64,000 nucleotides of DNA, from the NCBI RefSeq assembly GCF_014191355.1, contig NZ_JACHWM010000009.1:62001-126000 (forward strand), in the 5' to 3' direction. The notes below the pieces were generated by a model, which saw nothing but the letters and a program-made list of their open reading frames with translations, ran no database searches and was not told the origin of the DNA. Made by a program: the position numbers and the translations under genes. This DNA is from Methylobacterium sp. R2-1 (GTDB lineage Bacteria; Pseudomonadota; Alphaproteobacteria; Rhizobiales; Beijerinckiaceae). This document shows positions 61,724-64,000 of this stretch, piece by piece (position 1 is the stretch's first letter; each line of letters opens with the position of its first letter).

Positions 61724-62632
61724 ATGTCAGCAGAGCTCCTTGCCGAGATCGAGGCCGTCGAGTGCGCCGTCGCGGGTGGTGCAGGCAGCAGACCCGGCGC
61801 AACCAACCTGTGGCGCGCCGGCCTCTACAATCGCGCTCGGCACCCTGGCACCTCGATGCCCCTTCCCAAGCTTGTCGGCCATGGGGCTCTCCTCGCCCGG
61901 TACCTCAGTGAGGAGATCCCCGGTGCGCTTGCTCAACGCGGCGGTCGCCGCCTCGCCGGGTGCTGCGGCTCGGCGCCCTGCACGTCGGCAGCTTGCCCCG
62001 TCTGCCGCTCTCTCGGCGACGCTTGGCTGGCTGGGACATGCCGACAACTGCTCGCAGCCAAGCCTCACGGCTGGATCGCTTTTGGCGGTATCATCTTGGA
62101 CCAGGACCCCATCGCGGCGCTCGACGGCTACACCCCGAACCGGCTCGCCGATGAGTTCACCCGATCCCTGCGCCTCCTCGGCCTCGATCATTTGGCGTGG
62201 CACGGCCGCTTCGCCGTCTCGGCCCAGTCCTGCCAGGCAACGCATGAGGACAGCATCACGATCACCGTCGCCGCGGCGGCCACCACCGGCTCGTACCACG
62301 ATCTCGCGGGCCGCTTCGACGAGCAGCCGCTTGAGTCACTCTTAAGCTTCCGTGCGGCAGCGGCGGTTGAGGCTGGAGGCGCCGGCATCGAAGACGCCTG
62401 CCGCATGACCCATCACATGTGGAATGTCCCGTCGGCGACTCAGCAGGGCTGCGCTCGCGTCTCCCAACTTGCGGCTCCTCTCACTCACGATCTACCGGGC
62501 GACCTGCGCGCGATTGAGTTGGAGCTGGCAATCGCCGCACACGTCGCCACCTGGGGATATCGCGACCTGCTGCTGCCTGCGTCGGCAGATCGGTTCGACC
62601 ATCTGATTGGGTCGGATTGGTTGCCCGGCTGA
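61724..62632 (+). CDS. Cys-rich island protein, unknown
   Basis: A 302-residue protein with a compact cysteine cluster, CCGSAPCTSAACPVC (Cys 80, 81, 86, 91, 94), likely a zinc-binding site. Flanking segments include SMPLPKLVGHGALLARYLSE, LLAAKPHGWIAFGGIILDQD and a helical C-terminus (AIELELAIAAHVATWGYRDL). The ATG at 61724 has AAAGGA upstream. Genes with such Cys clusters often sit in mobile elements beside Rep proteins; the role is not known. Confidence 0.6.
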   Translation: MSAELLAEIEAVECAVAGGAGSRPGATNLWRAGLYNRARHPGTSMPLPKLVGHGALLARYLSEEIPGALAQRGGRRLAGCCGSAPCTSAACPVCRSLGDAWLAGTCRQLLAAKPHGWIAFGGIILDQDPIAALDGYTPNRLADEFTRSLRLLGLDHLAWHGRFAVSAQSCQATHEDSITITVAAAATTGSYHDLAGRFDEQPLESLLSFRAAAAVEAGGAGIEDACRMTHHMWNVPSATQQGCARVSQLAAPLTHDLPGDLRAIELELAIAAHVATWGYRDLLLPASADRFDHLIGSDWLPG

Positions 62633-62713
62633 CGGGACGTCGGCTCTCAGCATGTCGGCGACAGTGCGACGGCAGTGATGGGCAACCCAGCGGATGAGGG
62701 CGGCTATGCGCCG

Positions 62714-62903
62714 ATTTCGTTGAAAAACTCGGGATCGGCCCGAAGCAGCACCGCCAGCCGCGGTTTCAGGAGAAGATCCTACTTCCGGATTGCTCAGGAT
62801 GCGCGGCTATCGTTGCATCGTATCTCTGGTAAGGAACAAACATTCTCCGGCAACCTGTGCTGGGCGACGCTTGGCGCAGGGCCCCGGAGTTTTTCAACAA
62901 AAT
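62714..62903. mobile_element. 190-bp non-autonomous inverted-repeat element (MITE-like)
   Basis: Left end ATTTCGTTGAAAAACTCGGG (62714 on) and right end, reversed, ATTTTGTTGAAAAACTCCGG (from 62903 inward) are inverted repeats of about 22 bp with few mismatches. Between them is 146 bp with no gene. A 3-bp CCG flanks both sides (62711-62713 and 62904-62906), which may be a target duplication. A TTTTCAAC-type end is common for IS elements whose transposase is missing here. Confidence 0.6.
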
Positions 62904-63208
62904 CCGCCATGAGCAGACATTAGCCCACCGCCCGACAGCGGACATTCAGTTTCTGGTGAGTGGCCGTCCGGTATCGACCCATCCCTCAAGTTCGGAATGT
63001 CTGGTTCCGGGCGCATTTATGCATAATGATCCTGCCCGCCCGCGCCTGGACGCGCTGCCCCACTGATTATCGCCAAGCGACGCAACATCCTCCTGCATTT
63101 GCAGAGCAGAAACGCCAGAGAGATCGTAGGCCCACACCGGCAAGCTCCGAAGGCCTCAGCCGTGCGGATTAATCCGCGCTGCGGTAGGAAACGGGTAGGA
63201 ACGAACGA
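62904..63208. other. Intergenic region before the peptidase gene
   Basis: About 305 bp, without a recognisable gene. It may contain further worn mobile DNA, since phrases like AGCGGACATTCA recur near IS remnants, but I could not define it. GGGTAGGAACGAACGA before 63209 gives the ribosome binding site of the next gene. Confidence 0.4.
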
Positions 63209-64000
63209 ATGAGAGTGCGGTTTGCCGTATTAGCCTTCGCCGTATTATCCACAGCATATTTCATGCTGTTCGGACAAGATCGAAGTTCGGAACTTGCGGA
63301 TCGCCTCGTACGGGACGGAGTTGTGCGCCAGCTCGATCCAAACGAAACGCACGCCCTGACGAGCTTCATCGCGACACTTCTTAGGACCGAAGGTTCAAAC
63401 GACTTGGTCGCCGTCAATCAGCTACATAAACCCGGACGCCTCAACGTCTATATAGTAAATTCGGACAAGTCCACCGTCGCTGCCATTCCAAAAGGGAACG
63501 CCGCCTACGTCTCGTCCTCGGATGTCATCTTCATAGATGCCTCCTACTTCCGCCTCGGCTCACGGAATGTGCTCGCCGTCGCGGAGAATGCGCTCGACGA
63601 GAACGTCCTAGCGCCCCTTCGCGTATACGCGTACTTCGTCCTGGCCCACGAACTCGGGCATCGGCAACTGCATCGCGGTTGGTGGAGTGCCCTGGCGCAT
63701 TTGCGGGGCTCGAGCCGAGAGCTCGAAGCGGACGCTTTCGCCATCCGAGTTCTTCAGACGCTCTACTCGACCGAGACGCTTCGCCGGGCGGCGCACATCC
63801 CGGAGACCGTCTCCACTCTGAGCGGGTTCTTCGGTGACGTAACCCCATTGCAGCGCATCGTCGATCATCTGAGCGTCGCGGTTAGTTTCTTGGCCGACGA
63901 ACTGTTCGACAGCCCGTTCCCGATCCTGTCCCAAACTAGGGACCATCCGGCCTTCCTCGGACGGTTCCAGTCGCTGTTAAAAGGACTCGGTGACGCTGCG
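63209..64000 (+). CDS. M48-like metallopeptidase, 3' end cut by window edge
   Basis: 264 residues are visible with no stop. The zinc-binding motif is FVLAHELGHRQLHRG (His147, Glu148, His151) and the third ligand is in SRELEADAFAIRVLQ, the H-E-x-x-H...E-x-x-x-D pattern of M48 and related gluzincins. A single N-terminal membrane anchor (RVRFAVLAFAVLSTAYFMLF) places the catalytic domain outside the cytoplasm. Codon use is markedly less GC-biased than in the chromosome. Context is an integrated element, so a role in envelope protein turnover or defence is open. Confidence 0.75.
   Translation, partial: MRVRFAVLAFAVLSTAYFMLFGQDRSSELADRLVRDGVVRQLDPNETHALTSFIATLLRTEGSNDLVAVNQLHKPGRLNVYIVNSDKSTVAAIPKGNAAYVSSSDVIFIDASYFRLGSRNVLAVAENALDENVLAPLRVYAYFVLAHELGHRQLHRGWWSALAHLRGSSRELEADAFAIRVLQTLYSTETLRRAAHIPETVSTLSGFFGDVTPLQRIVDHLSVAVSFLADELFDSPFPILSQTRDHPAFLGRFQSLLKGLGDAA

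Overview
The window reads as chromosomal DNA of a pink-pigmented, high-GC alphaproteobacterium of the Methylobacterium/Methylorubrum type. This is inferred from the combination of a large hopanoid (hpn) gene set, a C30-carotenoid-type gene set, a PHB cycle locus (phaR, phaA, phaB), GC-rich third codon positions and families of dispersed palindromic repeats. No rRNA gene or other species-level marker lies in the window, so genus is an inference.

Layout. 1-12.4 kb: mixed metabolism: an aldo/keto reductase (cut by the left edge) divergent from a LysR regulator; a three-gene carrier-protein cassette (PLP decarboxylase, AMP-forming ligase, acyl carrier protein); a DoxX-like protein, MFS exporter, lipoprotein, adenine deaminase, rlmE and a Ppx/GppA phosphatase. 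12.5-21.4 kb: eight tightly packed minus-strand genes with two CrtI/CrtN-type desaturases, a glycosyltransferase and an acyltransferase (the toolkit of a glycosylated, acylated C30 carotenoid), interleaved with an ABC-2 exporter, a DUF2141 protein and a glutamine amidotransferase. 21.5-28.7 kb: housekeeping and unknowns (HerA-like ATPase, TrmH methyltransferase, MaoC hydratase, CDF-like transporter, metallophosphoesterase, hydrolase-like protein, GST).

28.9-42.2 kb: hopanoid tailoring and transport: hpnL, hpnM, hpnI, hpnJ, hpnK, hpnN, hpnH and hpnG. An AGAT-like amidinotransferase is divergent from hpnL. Because HpnI/HpnK/HpnJ build bacteriohopanetetrol cyclitol ether, and Methylobacterium is known to make a guanidine-substituted form of it, this amidinotransferase is the best candidate for the unassigned guanidinylation step and is the most interesting signal here. 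42.2-56.4 kb: polysaccharide export lipoprotein, gluconokinase, HAD phosphatase, lytic transglycosylase, rpmF, the PHB locus, a lipid A-type acyltransferase, an M29 aminopeptidase, an FAD-linked hydroxyacid dehydrogenase, an FAH-family enzyme and a NUDIX hydrolase.

56.5-64 kb: beginning exactly at a tRNA-Gly(GCC), the sequence changes character: lower GC, less regular codon use, longer non-coding gaps and accessory genes. It holds an excisionase-like HTH protein, an HUH (Rep-like) endonuclease, a DUF7662 gene translationally coupled to a PD-(D/E)xK nuclease-like gene with a premature stop, a 5'-truncated DUF938 methyltransferase remnant, a Cys-rich protein, a 190-bp inverted-repeat element and an M48-type peptidase that runs off the right edge. 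It looks like a decaying integrated element whose far end and integrase are not in view.
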